NCBI GenBank assembly: GCA_007922225.1
Contig: ML679968.1
Coordinates: 7,804,075-7,868,074 of the forward strand
From: Emydura subglobosa
Lineage: Eukaryota > Chordata > Testudines > Chelidae
Reading direction: 5' to 3'
DNA: 64,000 nt
Shown: piece by piece, positions 1-10,619 of the stretch
Layout of the letters: every line of letters begins with the position of its first letter
Numbering within the stretch: the first letter of the stretch is position 1
The notes under the pieces: model-generated
Told to the model about the DNA's origin: nothing
What the model saw: only the letters and a program-made list of their open reading frames with translations
The model's database searches: none
Translations under genes and position numbers: made by a program

Positions 1-1193
1 TCTCTCAAATTGCTAGAAAATTGACTCATTAAATATTTGCAAAAGTTTTCGGATGAATTCCATGCTTGAGTCACTCGTTCAGGTGGACCAACCATGAGAA
101 TATACCATGTCTGTATCTATGGATAGATATAGATAGATAATAACACATCTTAAATAAGAAATGATATACACGTGTATATAGAGTTTAGGAAGTGGGTTAT
201 ACTGAGCAGAACATCCCACAAATTGAAAAAATGAACAGTTTTACTGCTGCTTGCTGGAAAGGCATTTTTCACTACAAACTAATATTTTGAATCCATATAT
301 TGTCTAGTTTATTACAACCTTAAAAATGATGAAGAGGAGGCATTCTAGTTATACACTCCTAGTGAGACGATTGTTGGCAGAGCTGAATGATTATAAAAGC
401 TATCAGCCAATATAGCATCATGGATATACACTGAGTTAATGAGCGGTTAGAATTATTGTCATGCTTGTGGGTAGTAAAACAAATCGATTTGTGTGACCAA
501 ATGCGAGAAAAATCTTCCTTGTGTTCTACACTGGCAAATGAAGAGGTATGCACAGAAACCATATATCACACCCATTTTCATTCTGTGGTTAACATGAGAA
601 ATCAGTGAACCACTTGGCTTGGCACAGCATAACAATTCCAGTGAATATATTTGAAAGGCTAAAATCCATCATTATTTGAAAACAGGTTGTGTTTTAGCCA
701 GGGAGATGGTACTTATTTCCTGGTGTCTGCCTTGGTTAGCAGACTAGTGACACTTCCCCTCAAGGAGGAAGGGAGCTAGTTCTGCCTCTTCGCCAGTCAG
801 CCTTGAAATGAGCTAGGTTCTCTCCTTTTCTCTCCCCTGCCCAGGCCTGGCATTGGCTGAATGTATAATGGGGTGGGACTAGCTGGACTGAGGGGCTCTT
901 TTTAACTCTTTCTGTCCTGATAGGCTCTGCTTCATAACATGAATAAATAGCTGGTAAAAGGAAAATACAATAGCAACTGGAAATATAGCAAATAGATTAT
1001 TGACTAATAGACCATCAGCTTCATGCTAATCACCAGCTAAGCAGGGAGAAGAGATTTGTGGATTCTTCTGCCTTCCTTCTCTCCTTCAAGGGATGCAAAG
1101 TCAGAGTTGTTTTTCCCCTTTTCCACATGGCACCCCTGAAATACCACCAGCCAGTGTCAGTTGAACCCTTCTGGTGGTTGCCTATAAAGCGCC
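1..1193. other. No gene seen; non-coding DNA
   Basis: I recognise no coding sequence or named repeat here. There is a short GATA-type microsatellite at about 120-140. The stretch at about 720-930 is richer in G and C than its surroundings and may be an unrecognised old repeat. The short open frames are interrupted and resemble no family I know. Confidence 0.5.
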
Positions 1194-1205
1194 TCTGCTC
1201 TGCTA
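1194..1205. repeat. Target-site duplication, left copy (PLE)
   Basis: The 12-mer TCTGCTCTGCTA lies here and is repeated without mismatch at 2297-2308. The two copies bracket the Penelope-like sequence exactly. Duplications of roughly this size fit retroelement insertion by target-primed reverse transcription. Confidence 0.75.
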
Positions 1206-1253
1206 AAACAACGAGAGTTCTGTAGCATTTTAAAGACTAACTAATTTAATTTC

Positions 1254-1300
1254 TGCAGGCATAAGCTTTCGTGGGCTGTAACCCACTTCGTCAGATGTAA
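1254..1300 (-). ncRNA. Hammerhead-ribozyme-like motif in PLE terminal repeat
   Basis: The minus strand reads CTGACGA (1294-1288), one extra A, a 5-bp stem GTGGG/CCCAC with a six-base loop (1286-1271), GAAA (1270-1267), and then GC-TTAT-GC, which can form a very short third stem. The order CUGANGA, stem II, GAAA, stem III is that of a hammerhead core, and PLE terminal repeats are known to carry hammerheads. Two points argue against activity in this copy: the extra A before stem II, and C where the U of the UH cleavage dinucleotide is expected. Stem I pairing is weak. This is probably a decayed ribozyme. Confidence 0.5.
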
Positions 1301-1451
1301 GGAATAGAAATCAGATTTGGGGTATAAATATACATCTAAGGTTAAGGAACAACAATGGGGAAGTTAGGTATAAGCAAAGTCCATTCAGTTAGAGTAGTTG
1401 AGGCCTATTCACAACCATTAATTAGGGGTGAGAATGTGTGAACAGTGACAA

Positions 1452-1739
1452 TTACTTCTTGTAATGAGATAACCATTCCAAGTCCCTATTTAGACCCAGT
1501 TTGATTGTGTCAAGTTTGCAGATGAGTTCCAATTCTGCAGTTTCTCTTTGAAGTCTGTTTTTGAAGTTTTTTTGTTGAAGTATGGCAACTTTCAAGTCAG
1601 CTTCAGAGTGTCCTGGGAGATTGAAGTGCTCTCTGATTGGTTTATGGATGTTACCATTTTTTATGTCTGATTTGTGTCCATTTATTCTTTTGCGTAGTGA
1701 CAGTCCGGTTTGGCCAATGTACATGGCAGAGGGGCACAT
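1452..1739 (-). pseudogene. GIY-YIG endonuclease domain of PLE (fragment)
   Basis: The 95 residues form the second half of a Penelope-type GIY-YIG nuclease. YIGQTG is at residues 7-12, followed by the Arg/His-rich helix LRKRINGHKSDI (15-26), HFNLPGH (38-44) and the glutamate-bearing segment RLQRETAELELI (62-73), where the catalytic Glu of the family lies. It ends with GLNRD, as usual for PLE proteins. The preceding GIY half (VIYA) is in another frame in the neighbouring fragment, so a frameshift near 1735-1745 breaks the gene. In an intact element this domain nicks target DNA for target-primed reverse transcription. Confidence 0.85.
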
Positions 1740-2235
1740 GAGGCATATATAACATTAACAGATGTGCAGGTGAATGAGCTTCTTATGGTGTGGCTGATGT
1801 GGTTAGGACCTGTGATGGTGTCACTAGAGTCGATGTGTGGGCAGAACTGGCAACGGACTTTGTTGCAGGGGTAGGTTCCTGGGTTAGTGTTCTTGTATGG
1901 TGTACGGTTGCTGGTGAGTATTTGCTTCAGGTTGGAGGGCTGTCTGTAAGCAAGGATAGGTCTGCCTCTCACAGCTTGAGCAAGCGAGGGATCATCTGCT
2001 AGGATAGGCTGTAGATCCTTAATGATGTGTTGGAGAGATTTTAGTTGGGGGGCTGTAGGTGATGGCCAGTGGTGTTCTGTTGTTTTCTGTGTTGGGTCTG
2101 TCCTGTACTAGGTGACTTCTGGGTACCCATCTGGCTCTGTCAATTTGTTTCTTTACTTCTCCAGGTGGGTATTGTAGTTTTAAGAATGTTTTATGGAGAT
2201 CCTGTAGGTGTTTGTCTCTGTCTGAGGGATCGGAG
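1682..2235 (-). pseudogene. PLE linker between RT and endonuclease (fragment)
   Basis: The clean open part (1972-1682) reads RGRPILAYRQPSNLKQIL, then GTYPCNKVRCQFCPHID, a cysteine-rich linker typical of Penelope-like proteins, and ends in VNVIYA, the first half of the GIY-YIG motif. Further upstream on the same strand, in shifted frames up to about 2235, I can read IDRARWVPRS and ENNRTPLAITYSP. These match the region just after the thumb of PLE reverse transcriptases. Several frameshifts and stops are present, and no catalytic RT motif remains. Confidence 0.8.
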
Positions 2236-2296
2236 CTACAGAACTCTCATTGTTTTTGCTGTATACAGACTAACACGGCTACCCCTCTGGAACCTT

Positions 2297-2308
2297 TCTG
2301 CTCTGCTA
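2297..2308. repeat. Target-site duplication, right copy (PLE)
   Basis: This is an identical 12-mer to 1194-1205 and marks the other edge of the Penelope-like insertion. Confidence 0.75.
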
Positions 2309-3026
2309 GTTCTGCCTCAGACATCCTTTCCCTCTCTTCTCTTCCCTGTTCCTGTGCCCAGCTATCTACTACCTACCATCATCCTATCTTTCCCCCTGTC
2401 CCCTGTAACTCACCTATCTTCTTTGAATCTGGCACCACCCTCTCTAGCTCAGACCACTCTCAAACTCCACACATATACTCTCTCACCACATTGCCTAAAA
2501 CCAAAAATCTAAGTAGCATGTGAACAGTTGTACTTCATATTTAGAAGAAAATAATCCACAACTTCTATGTAACTCTCTGTAAATCAATATGTACACAAGA
2601 CTTATATGTCCATATGATCTTTTACTGTCCTCTCTCCTCGATTTCCCCAACTGTGTGGTAAGTGGCATGTGGTACATATTTAAAATGAGACTGGAAGCTC
2701 TTCAGAAGCTTTGTGCAGTCCATAATACAGATGTGTCAAATGCATTTAATAGAGAATACTGAATTCTATTTTTCATTATGGTCACTGGGCTGGACTGTAC
2801 ATTTAAGATTATCATTGATCAATAGCTGCATTCCCATTGATGCCAATAAGAAATTTGTATAAAGATCAAGGGTAGAATCTATCCTTTATGTGTAACTAAA
2901 GCATTAATTTGTCATTATTTATTTAGTACCTTATTATCACTGAATGATAAGCATATTTTGTCACATTTACTATCTTTAGACCACTGCTATTTTACGCCCT
3001 TTGATTCTCTTCCTTCTCCATCCCCT
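2309..3026. other. No gene seen; pyrimidine-rich start
   Basis: The first 200 bases are rich in C and T on the plus strand, which produces artificial open frames. The rest is AT-rich with no recognised element. Confidence 0.4.
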
Positions 3027-3537
3027 TGTAGGCCTGGCTTGACATGTGTAATTGGACATGGGCAATGTCTTATTTTCTGGGAGACAGGAGTAAGGAGGTA
3101 AATGGATCAGCAGGCTGGAAATAGAAAGACTGCACTCACTGAAATAAGGGGGAACACTCAGGGACCATTTACAATGGACAAGATAACAGTGGATAAGATA
3201 AGTCAGGACCGCAAATATGAGGTAAAGAATAAGTCGTGAATGGACAGTGCGTGGACAGAGCATGCTGCTCAGGGATTGGTTTCTACAAAGTGACCAAGTC
3301 AATTCTAAAATGTGTGTAATGCAATGGATAGTAAATGCAATGTGGTGTGTTAATGTAGATAAAGGAAGAGGTCTGCTATGTAATTTTGGATGTGTGGTAT
3401 GCACTACAGCTACCTCATACACTTGAGTCTGATCAACTCAGTGTAGCTTTGTTGTACGCCAATTAAGGAACCTGAATGATGAGTTAAACTGAATGCTTTG
3501 GGAACCAAATGGAAGAGGTCTTGGGAGAACCTCAACA
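3027..3537 (+). repeat. 5' LTR of the compact element
   Basis: About 511 bp, beginning TGTAGGCC and ending CTCAACA. It aligns along its whole length with 5039-5602, for example GGCCTGGCTTGACATG near the start, TTTCTACAAAGTGACCAAG in the middle and GAGTCTGATCAACTCA near the end. Confidence 0.75.
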
Positions 3538-3540
3538 TAG

Positions 3541-3559
3541 TGGTGCCATGACTCAAATC
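3541..3559 (+). promoter_or_regulatory. Putative primer-binding site, tRNA-His-like
   Basis: TGGTGCCATGACTC starts three bases after the LTR end. It resembles the histidine-tRNA primer site used by some endogenous retroviruses. By recollection of that site, the differences are G-to-A changes. The position and the TGG start support the call; the tRNA identity is inferred. Confidence 0.5.
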
Positions 3560-5038
3560 TGCTCATCTAAAGCGGATGGCTGTGTGCTTTAAAACCATAA
3601 ACAAACCCAGCACCAAGAAAAATAAATTAATATAAGAAGTAAAGCCCAACCAACAAAATTCCTATTTGAAAGTGCCATCCAAATTTTGTATTCTTTAAAA
3701 AAATTATTAATTATAAATAATGAAGCTACCTTGAATGGTGAAGTGGTCATTCAAAAACATCAAAACCCAAGCCTTAAAATCCTATCCAAATGTTCTTTTA
3801 AATTGTGGTGTAAATAAATGTTACTAAGGAAATAAAAGGTGAAGTTTTGTAAATAAAAAAATCCCAGAGATTTAAATGACCTACACTGAAAACAGGTCCA
3901 AATGGTTTAGCGTTAAAACCTATTAAAATATTAAACAGAACATTTTTGTACATTTATGTGTCAGTGTTACTGAATTTTACCAATCTTCAGTTACCTAAAG
4001 AATTCTGCCCACTAAAATTTGGTAAAATATATATATATATATATATAATTATATAATTAAAAACTGTTAAATTCTTTCTAAACAAAAAATATATACTTTA
4101 CAATGGGTAAGACTGCCAAGGTGGAGGACAAGTACACCACAAGAAACTTGATACGATTGGCATAAAAACTAAATTATTTAAAAATGGCATGTTACTCGCA
4201 AACCAAGCTAACATAAAAATGCTATAAAAACATAACCTTGCAATTCAACATAAAATAGCAGCAAAAATACTGCATCCATTAAACAAAATCAAAACCTCAT
4301 TAATAAAGCTTTGTTAATTAATTGAAACATACATAATGTTATAATTGCTTTTAAATGTATAAAATTAAGTCAGTGTTCTAATAATAACAGCATGTATAGT
4401 ATGTGGGGGGATACATGCTACACAAAGTAAAACTAAACCTGTCCTCTTTTATCATCACAGAAAAGTTAAAAATTTGGTACCAGAGAGATGACAGCCGTTG
4501 GTGAAAGGTAAGAAAATTAACAAGGATCCAATACCATGGAGTTAAATGTGAAACCACTGCAACCCATAAGCAGTGTGAAATGCATTTGTTTTCCCTCCTC
4601 AGATACTATTGTGAGACAATCCAAGATCCAAGCCCTAGACTTGCACAGCTGTTTACACCTGCGGACATTTACATGTACAGATGCAATTTCTTACAGACAG
4701 AGCTGACAGCATGTGGGTTCGCTCTGGGGGAACAGTCTCCAAATTGCACAGTATAGTTGAGATGCTGGCACACTGATAAAAAATGCCTATTCAGGTACTA
4801 ATATGTATTGTATGTAATATGTGGCTGAAGAGGACCACTTCTAGTATGGATACAAGAAATATTATTTTAATTGGCGTATTTTCTATTTCACACCTACATT
4901 TCCTGTAGTAATAAATAAAAAAGATTTTTATATTTTGCACCAATTTTTTATAATGTAATTAAATAAAATGGAACTTAAAATTACAGAAAAATGCTTCTGT
5001 AAATGTTAATATTAAAAAGAAAAACAAAATTGATGGAA

Positions 5039-5602
5039 TTTAGGCCTGGCTTGACATGGGTAATTGGATGTGGGTGAGGCCTCACTTCTTGGGAGACAGG
5101 ATTAGGACCAGTAGGCTGGGAACAGAATGCCTGTACTAGCTAAGGTAAGAGGGAACACCAGGGAGTCATTTACAATGAACAAGATAACAACTGAGGGACA
5201 AGGTGGGTGAGGTAATATCTTTTATTGGACCAACTTCTGTTGGTGAGATAGACAAGCTTTCAAGCTTACACAGAACTGTTCAAGAAAGATGAGGTTAAGA
5301 GTAAGTTGTGCATGAACAGAGTATGCTGTACAGGGACTTGTTTCTACAAAGTGACCAAGCCAATCCCAAAACGTGTTGCAATATATAGTGAATGCAACGT
5401 GATGTGTAAATGTATATAAAAAAGATGTTTGCTGTATGACTTTGGATGTGCGATATGCCCTATACCCACCCCCCTGTGCTTGAGTCTGATCAACTCAACG
5501 TAGCTTTTTTGTATGCCAAATAAATAAATCTGAATAAAAAGATTGGAGTTGATCTGAGTTCTTGGGGAACTGAGTGGAAGAGATCTCAGGGGAAGCCCAA
5601 CA
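5039..5602 (+). repeat. 3' LTR of the compact element
   Basis: About 564 bp. It contains a TATA-like TGTATATAAAAAAG (about 5410) and AATAAATAAAT (about 5520), in the order expected for a plus-strand LTR. It is longer than the first copy because about 90 bp of foreign repeat sits at 5194-5286. Confidence 0.75.
5194..5286 (-). mobile_element. PLE-type terminal fragment inside the LTR
   Basis: The stretch with GGGTGAGGTAATATC and CAACTTCTGTTGGTGAGA is absent from the first LTR. I recognise it as part of a dispersed amniote repeat whose tail resembles the Penelope terminal repeat at 1254-1300. On the minus strand it has GAAAGCTTGTC preceded by a possible stem, but no clean CTGANGA. It was inserted after the two LTRs had formed. 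Confidence 0.5.
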
Positions 5603-5917
5603 CCTGCTATCTCCATTTCTGTCCCTAGTCCACATTTTTATGTGTTTTCTCAGATCTTCCTTCTGCATTTCCTTCTCTGCAGAGGCTCACAATTCTTACC
5701 TTCCCATTTATGTAAATTTATGTATATAGTGGAGCAGATGTATAACCTTGTTGGGTTCTAATAATACTTGAGCTAATTATATCCAGCCTTAATTAAGTCT
5801 TCTGTGAAACCAAAGCTTATCATACATTCGAATAATTACTTGAAGAAATACAAATATGCTGTCCCGAACAAGCCAGGTGGTCCTTATTCTTTCAAATCAC
5901 CAACAGCAGCGGTCCAG
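5603..5917. other. No feature seen
   Basis: AT-rich sequence with no recognised element or coding similarity. Confidence 0.4.
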
Positions 5918-6190
5918 CATAAGAACATAAAAATATCAGAATGGCCATACTGGGTCAAACCAATGGTCTATCTAGCCCAGAATTCTGTCTTCTGACAGGT
6001 GCCAATGGCAGAATCATAGAAGGAAATGAACAGAACAGAGCAATTATTGAATGATTCGTCCCGTCATCCAGTCCCAGCATCTGGCTGTCAGAGGCTTAGC
6101 CACTGATGGATCTAACCTCCATGAAATTATCTAATTCTTTTTTTGAACCCAGTTATATTTTTGGCCTTTGGCATATTGCACAGGCAGTCA
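5918..6190 (-). mobile_element. CR1 LINE 3' fragment
   Basis: The plus strand carries the complement of a CR1 3' segment common in turtles: ATGGCCATACTGGGTCAAAC, then ATGGTCTATCTAGCCCAG, then the run around GAAATGAACAGAACAG, and finally TTTTTTTGAACCCAGTTATA. No open frame remains. Small insertions and substitutions show that it is old. Confidence 0.8.
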
Positions 6191-7955
6191 GAGCATCAGG
6201 ACCATCCTCAGAAATGACCAGTGATAAATTGTTAATGTTAACACTAAAGTGTCATCACTGGGCTTTAGAGAGTTGATACTTCAATGAGACTAATATGCCA
6301 GAGAAGAGTTTATACCTTTGAATCATCATCTGAAACTGTCTGCTGATTCAGGCAGACATCTTTGATCAATTACGTTTTCACATTTGGAAGATTTTCTTCT
6401 AGCCATGAGGGACAAACTTACTTTTTTGTAATTAAAAGCTCAGATTTTGGGTAACCTAAATATATTCCATTGGTGAGATATGACCCATTAGGTGTAATTT
6501 TGACATCCCTGACTTAGAGCCAAGGGATCTTGATCTTCATTGAGGACTTAAAGTGTTGCTCTCTAAATAAATGTTGTAGAAGATGTAATGAATATGTGAC
6601 ATCTCTTGTTTTAGTAGTATACCTCCTGGACACTGGCTTTCTTCTTCATTATGCTACTTGTTGAGAATAATTAGAGAACATCATTAAATCTTTTTCTATA
6701 TATTGTAAAAAACATTTAGATATTTATTTCTACTTTCCTGTTGATTGATATCACTGTTTGCTATCACTACATTTGATTACATTGGAAAATCATTACCCTG
6801 AATCTCATGATGAAAAAGTAATTTAATATTAGCTGTTTGATAAGAAATTTAAAGCCTTGTCAGAGGGCAGGGGATCTAGGTAATCCGTATATAATTAAAA
6901 TAAGACTTTAGAACTGGAATTTCTCCAGCTATACTAGAGCTAACACCCACACTCTTGCAAATTATGACAAATCTTTTAGTAATAGCAAGTTAGGAATGGA
7001 GTTTATACTTCTCATCTAAAAGATTACATGTCAAAAACAAGCTGTCCCTAACAGCATGAGCCATTAGTCCATTATTGACTCCATTAGTGAGGTACCATAA
7101 AATAAGTTTTTAGTAGGTAGCAGACAAGTTCCTGTAATGCATGATTTCTCTTTATATATATGCCTTCCATGTAGTGACAAGACACCCTAACAAACCTCTT
7201 GAGATCTTAACAAGATCCTGGCTTGAAAAGAGAGAGAAAAAAATCAGGATTTTATTAAAGACTCTGAGGAAAGTTGTTATGCCTCCTTTTCCTTAATATT
7301 GTAATCATTAGTTTCATATGTTAAAAAGACACGGGACCAGAAATTAGGACTGCGGTTGGTACTTGGATGCAAGCAGGATTCCAAACTGGATTTCTTAGAA
7401 GAAATAATCAGACATTTTCAGGTTGCAGCAAATAGAAAGTAAGAGTGATCTCTAGTTATGCATGCTGGAACTACGATATCGTGGAAGTTGTGGACATAGA
7501 GTATGTAAATGGCACATAGATATTTTGAGAGAGCTTTTTTATGGCTGTCCTGGAAGCATGAATTAACATGCCTCTGTCTTATGTAGGGTGGATTCACTAA
7601 ACCTTATTTATAAGTGACTAATTCTGAGAATGAAGTCTAAATAGAGTGTATTGTCATCAGAAATTAAGCACATTGAGTGACCTTAGAAAAATCATTAGTC
7701 TAGGTTCATTTCAAGATGGTGGAAAATGGGCACAGATTTGTACGTTTCATGGTTTTTAAAGATCCTTGTCAACTATGGTTAGAAGACGGAGCATGAAACA
7801 GACTAGGGATAGATTTTTTTAAGAAAAATTGGAAGTCTATGTCTGTGTACAAAAAAGCCACTTTGGTTTTGGTTTAATAAATTGCACATAAATTGTACAG
7901 TGGAGATGTGACAGGATATACAGACCACACTGGGGCCAAAAGCAATATTGGGCCC
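6191..7955. other. No feature seen
   Basis: AT-rich, non-repetitive in appearance, with no coding similarity and no element I recognise. Confidence 0.4.
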
Positions 7956-7959
7956 AAGT

Positions 7960-8560
7960 AGTCCTGTCCCTCAGATCTGGTGAGCATGCTATAATTGCAG
8001 GAGCAGATTAAAGGAGCTCAGAAGCTTAGGAAAAGAGTGGTGGACAGATTGTAGAAGTGAGGAATTCTTCTCTAGGAAGCCGGACAGAAAAGTGAGGCTG
8101 ATAGGAAACCACAGAGCCTGTAAAGCCCTCAGGCAGAACCTTCTCGAACCACCCTCTCCCCCTTTGAGAACTCACAGGTCTGGCAGGGCCTTGCTCTTGC
8201 TCCTTTGGACTCTTTCGTTATATGTTGATTGACTGTTTGGACTATAGAGACCAGGCCCCTACCTGAAGGGATCTATAGGTAGGTGGTAGCCAAGGAAAGC
8301 AACTTAAACTCACTGCCGATGTCTCTTCCCATAGGGCTCTGGGCTGGGACCCAGTGGAAAGGGAAGGCCTAGGCTACCTACAGGTCCCCCGACAACAGTC
8401 CCTTGGGGGCCTAGACCCAGATGTGAGTGGAAAGCTGAAGATTCCCCAGATTACAATTAGGAACAGGTGCCTTTACTGCCATGACAGAAAGCAAAGGGCC
8501 AGGAACTGGGCACACTAACCATTAGGTCACCTGACTTGCCTATCATAGTCGGAAACTGGG
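7960..8560 (+). repeat. Unclassified interspersed repeat
   Basis: This block is richer in G and C than its flanks. It includes GGCTCTGGGCTGGGACCCAG, GACTGTTTGGACTATAGAGA and CATTAGGTCACCTGACTTGC, phrases I associate with an LTR-derived repeat of turtles and crocodilians. No coding similarity is visible and its ends are not defined. The class is a guess. Confidence 0.35.
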
Positions 8561-9859
8561 AAAAGTTTTTGTGCCTACCTAGAGAGAGATTTGGCATATG
8601 CAAATTGGGAAAAGAATTTTCATATATTGAGGCTGGCTTCTGATGAATATCAAATTAATGAGAGTTTAATCCTGCTGAAGGCATAAAAAAATCTGAATGT
8701 ATAAAATTAATGTATAGGGTCAATAAATAGTGTGCCTTCACTGGAATGCTATGTTCCTCACATTTCTGTTTCATTTTTCTTTCAATTTGACACATTACTT
8801 TTGCAGTCCTAAAATTAAAATAAAAGCTAAAAGACTTAAGATGGTATGGTGCTTCCCATATTATCAGTTCAACAGAATGTTTATAATGTCTTTATTATCA
8901 AAATGAAAACACATGGAAATGTTTCTGTGCTTGGTAAAACTTTGCTTACTATATTTTTTACACAAATGTCAGTAAGTGCATAATGTAAAACCCATTGACG
9001 TCAATGGAAAGAATCACCCTGATTTCAATGGGTTTTGGAACAGGCCCAGTAAGACTAAGTAAGAAACTGGAAGGTAAACACAATGAGCAATCTGGAACTG
9101 AATATGAAACAATGAGTATGTCAATAAATCTCTCTTAATTTAAATTTAAATTTAAAGGAAAAGACCAACAACCCAGTACAGTCTTAAATGAATCCAAGGA
9201 ACATCAGTACTGTTTCTTGAAAAGGAAAAATAGTGTTCAGAGAATCTTATTGTATATAACCTATATACTGCAAGCTTAATTTTGGATGTTAAATATATAT
9301 ACTGAAACTGAAATACTTATCAGATTAACTGTCACCTATAATTCTTTTGTGCTTTTATCTTTCAAGTCAGATATCTTACCCCCCAAAAAAACACACTGGA
9401 GACTTAAAATTGGAATATCTGGACATCCTGCAGCTTGGCTCTAAGAAGCTTTGATTGTACTTGGTTATATTGGTTTACTGGGCAAGGTAAATTATCTGGT
9501 GTGACAGAAAGTGGTTGGTGATGAGCCAAAAAAATCTACTATATTTATTGGATCAGTCAAAACATCGCAAATTACTGAAAAACTATCCATAGATACTATT
9601 TTCATAAGATTTTTACTCCTAATGCTTGTTCAGGATAAGTTTGGGCAAAAATATTTGCATTTTTGGTTGTTTATCCAAAACAAATCTTGTCCTTTTGTGG
9701 TTTGCCCAACTCAAATGGAAGCTCTTTCCTTTTTCTAATATAGTCTGCTGTACTCAGAACAATAGAATTTATTGAAGTTCAGCCACTACATCTGGTCACT
9801 CCAACATCTACAAGTAAAAGGTCTAATCTAGACTATTCCATAACTTGGAGATATATATA
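8561..9859. other. No gene; small palindromic block at 8990-9050
   Basis: Mostly AT-rich and unrecognised. CCCATTGACGTCAATGG followed by GATTTCAATGGGTTTTGG at about 8991-9040 is an imperfect palindrome of the kind found in short palindromic repeats elsewhere in this window (36054, 53175, 57491). Confidence 0.35.
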
Positions 9860-9861
9860 TA

Positions 9862-10235
9862 AAATCCTGAGGTGGGGAAAACCTCTGGAAACGCCTTGCA
9901 TCAGGGAAAGCCTTTGGCACCAGGGTGCTTCTGGAACCTTTCCCATCTGCCTCCCCACTGCCAGAGCCTGTCCCCATGGCTGGAGCCTTTCCGTGTGGTA
10001 GGGAAAGTCTCCGGCAGCAGGGAGGCAGTGAGACATTACACTTCTAAAAATAGCAATGTATATGGGAGATGCTCTGCTTGGATGTGTAGAGGGTGTATTA
10101 GGTACATACCCTAAGGATTCAGGCATGTCTTTACTAGCATAAATAATGCCTCACCATCTACATTGCCGGGGGGTGGAGGTGTGCAGTGTGAATGTACTGT
10201 GATCACTTCCATAATGAATGCTGGGTGTGGACATG
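9862..10235. mobile_element. hAT-type MITE, composite
   Basis: The right part (10119-10231) starts GGCATGTCTTTACTAGCAT and ends TGGACATGCC, an imperfect terminal inverted repeat. The left part (9862-10118) has alternating motifs such as GGGAAAGCCTTTGGCACC and CTAAAAATAGCAATGTA. These belong to the same class of 'TGTCTACACT' MITEs. It has no coding capacity of its own; overlapping open frames on both strands are by-products. Confidence 0.55.
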
Positions 10236-10599
10236 CCACATATAACACGTATTAAACTATTCATTGCACATAATTCATTCACTGGATTTTATGCTTTTTT
10301 CTGTTTGCAAATGGTCTGTGAATTGATCCTGTTTTTTTTACAAATGTTCATAATTATTCAACAAATAATTTTTGAGTATATTTAGCCTGTTCATTTTTGG
10401 GATACTGTTTACAGTGAGTGCTCACTTGTATATTCAATATTAGAAATTTGAGTTGCATTCTGTATGACTGGTCACCCATGCCAGATGATATGATTTCTCT
10501 TGTGTCTGATCTAACATTTATAAACAGGGGGGAGTGTCTCAAAAAATCATTGTAATATTGATTCTCTTTCAGGGAGAAGGTACGGAGCACTAAGGCAGA
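10236..10599. other. No feature seen
   Basis: AT-rich sequence without recognised element. Confidence 0.4.
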
Positions 10600-10619
10600 T
10601 GGCTTTTTAAAACTCTATA

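Larger units (their letters stand above)
1206..2296 (-). mobile_element. Penelope-like retroelement (PLE), 5'-truncated
   Basis: On the minus strand the order is: an inverted piece of terminal repeat (about 2296-2235), the linker following the reverse transcriptase, a GIY-YIG endonuclease, a non-coding tail, a hammerhead-like motif and a truncated terminal repeat. The reverse transcriptase core is missing, so the copy is truncated at its 5' end. A perfect 12-bp duplication flanks the whole unit. The plus-strand segments 1205-1226 and 2235-2256 match as inverted repeats at 21 of 22 positions, so the same terminal sequence lies at both ends in opposite orientation. PLEs are known for partial, inverted terminal repeats. 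Frameshifts and stop codons show that the copy is dead. Confidence 0.85.
3027..5602 (+). mobile_element. Compact LTR retroelement, non-coding interior
   Basis: Two diverged direct repeats (3027-3537 and 5039-5602) end in CAACA; the first opens with TG. The sequence three bases inside the first repeat resembles a primer-binding site. An A-rich purine run (about 5011-5026) precedes the second repeat, where a polypurine tract would lie. The roughly 1.5-kb interior is AT-rich, and I see no gag, protease, RT or envelope similarity in it. It is either a non-autonomous LTR element or a largely deleted provirus. I could not find a convincing target duplication (CCCCT on the left, CCTGC on the right). 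Confidence 0.65.

Noticed and set aside
1790..2523. Plus-strand open frames (70-147 codons) over the Penelope-like region
   Set aside because: They are antisense to the PLE linker, which has clear minus-strand protein similarity, or run into a pyrimidine-rich flank.
2976..3422. Minus-strand frame of 148 codons
   Set aside because: It lies antisense within the 5' LTR of the compact element and has no similarity to any protein I know.
4027..4060. TATA-rich stretch as a promoter
   Set aside because: It is a simple (TA)n microsatellite inside the LTR element's interior.
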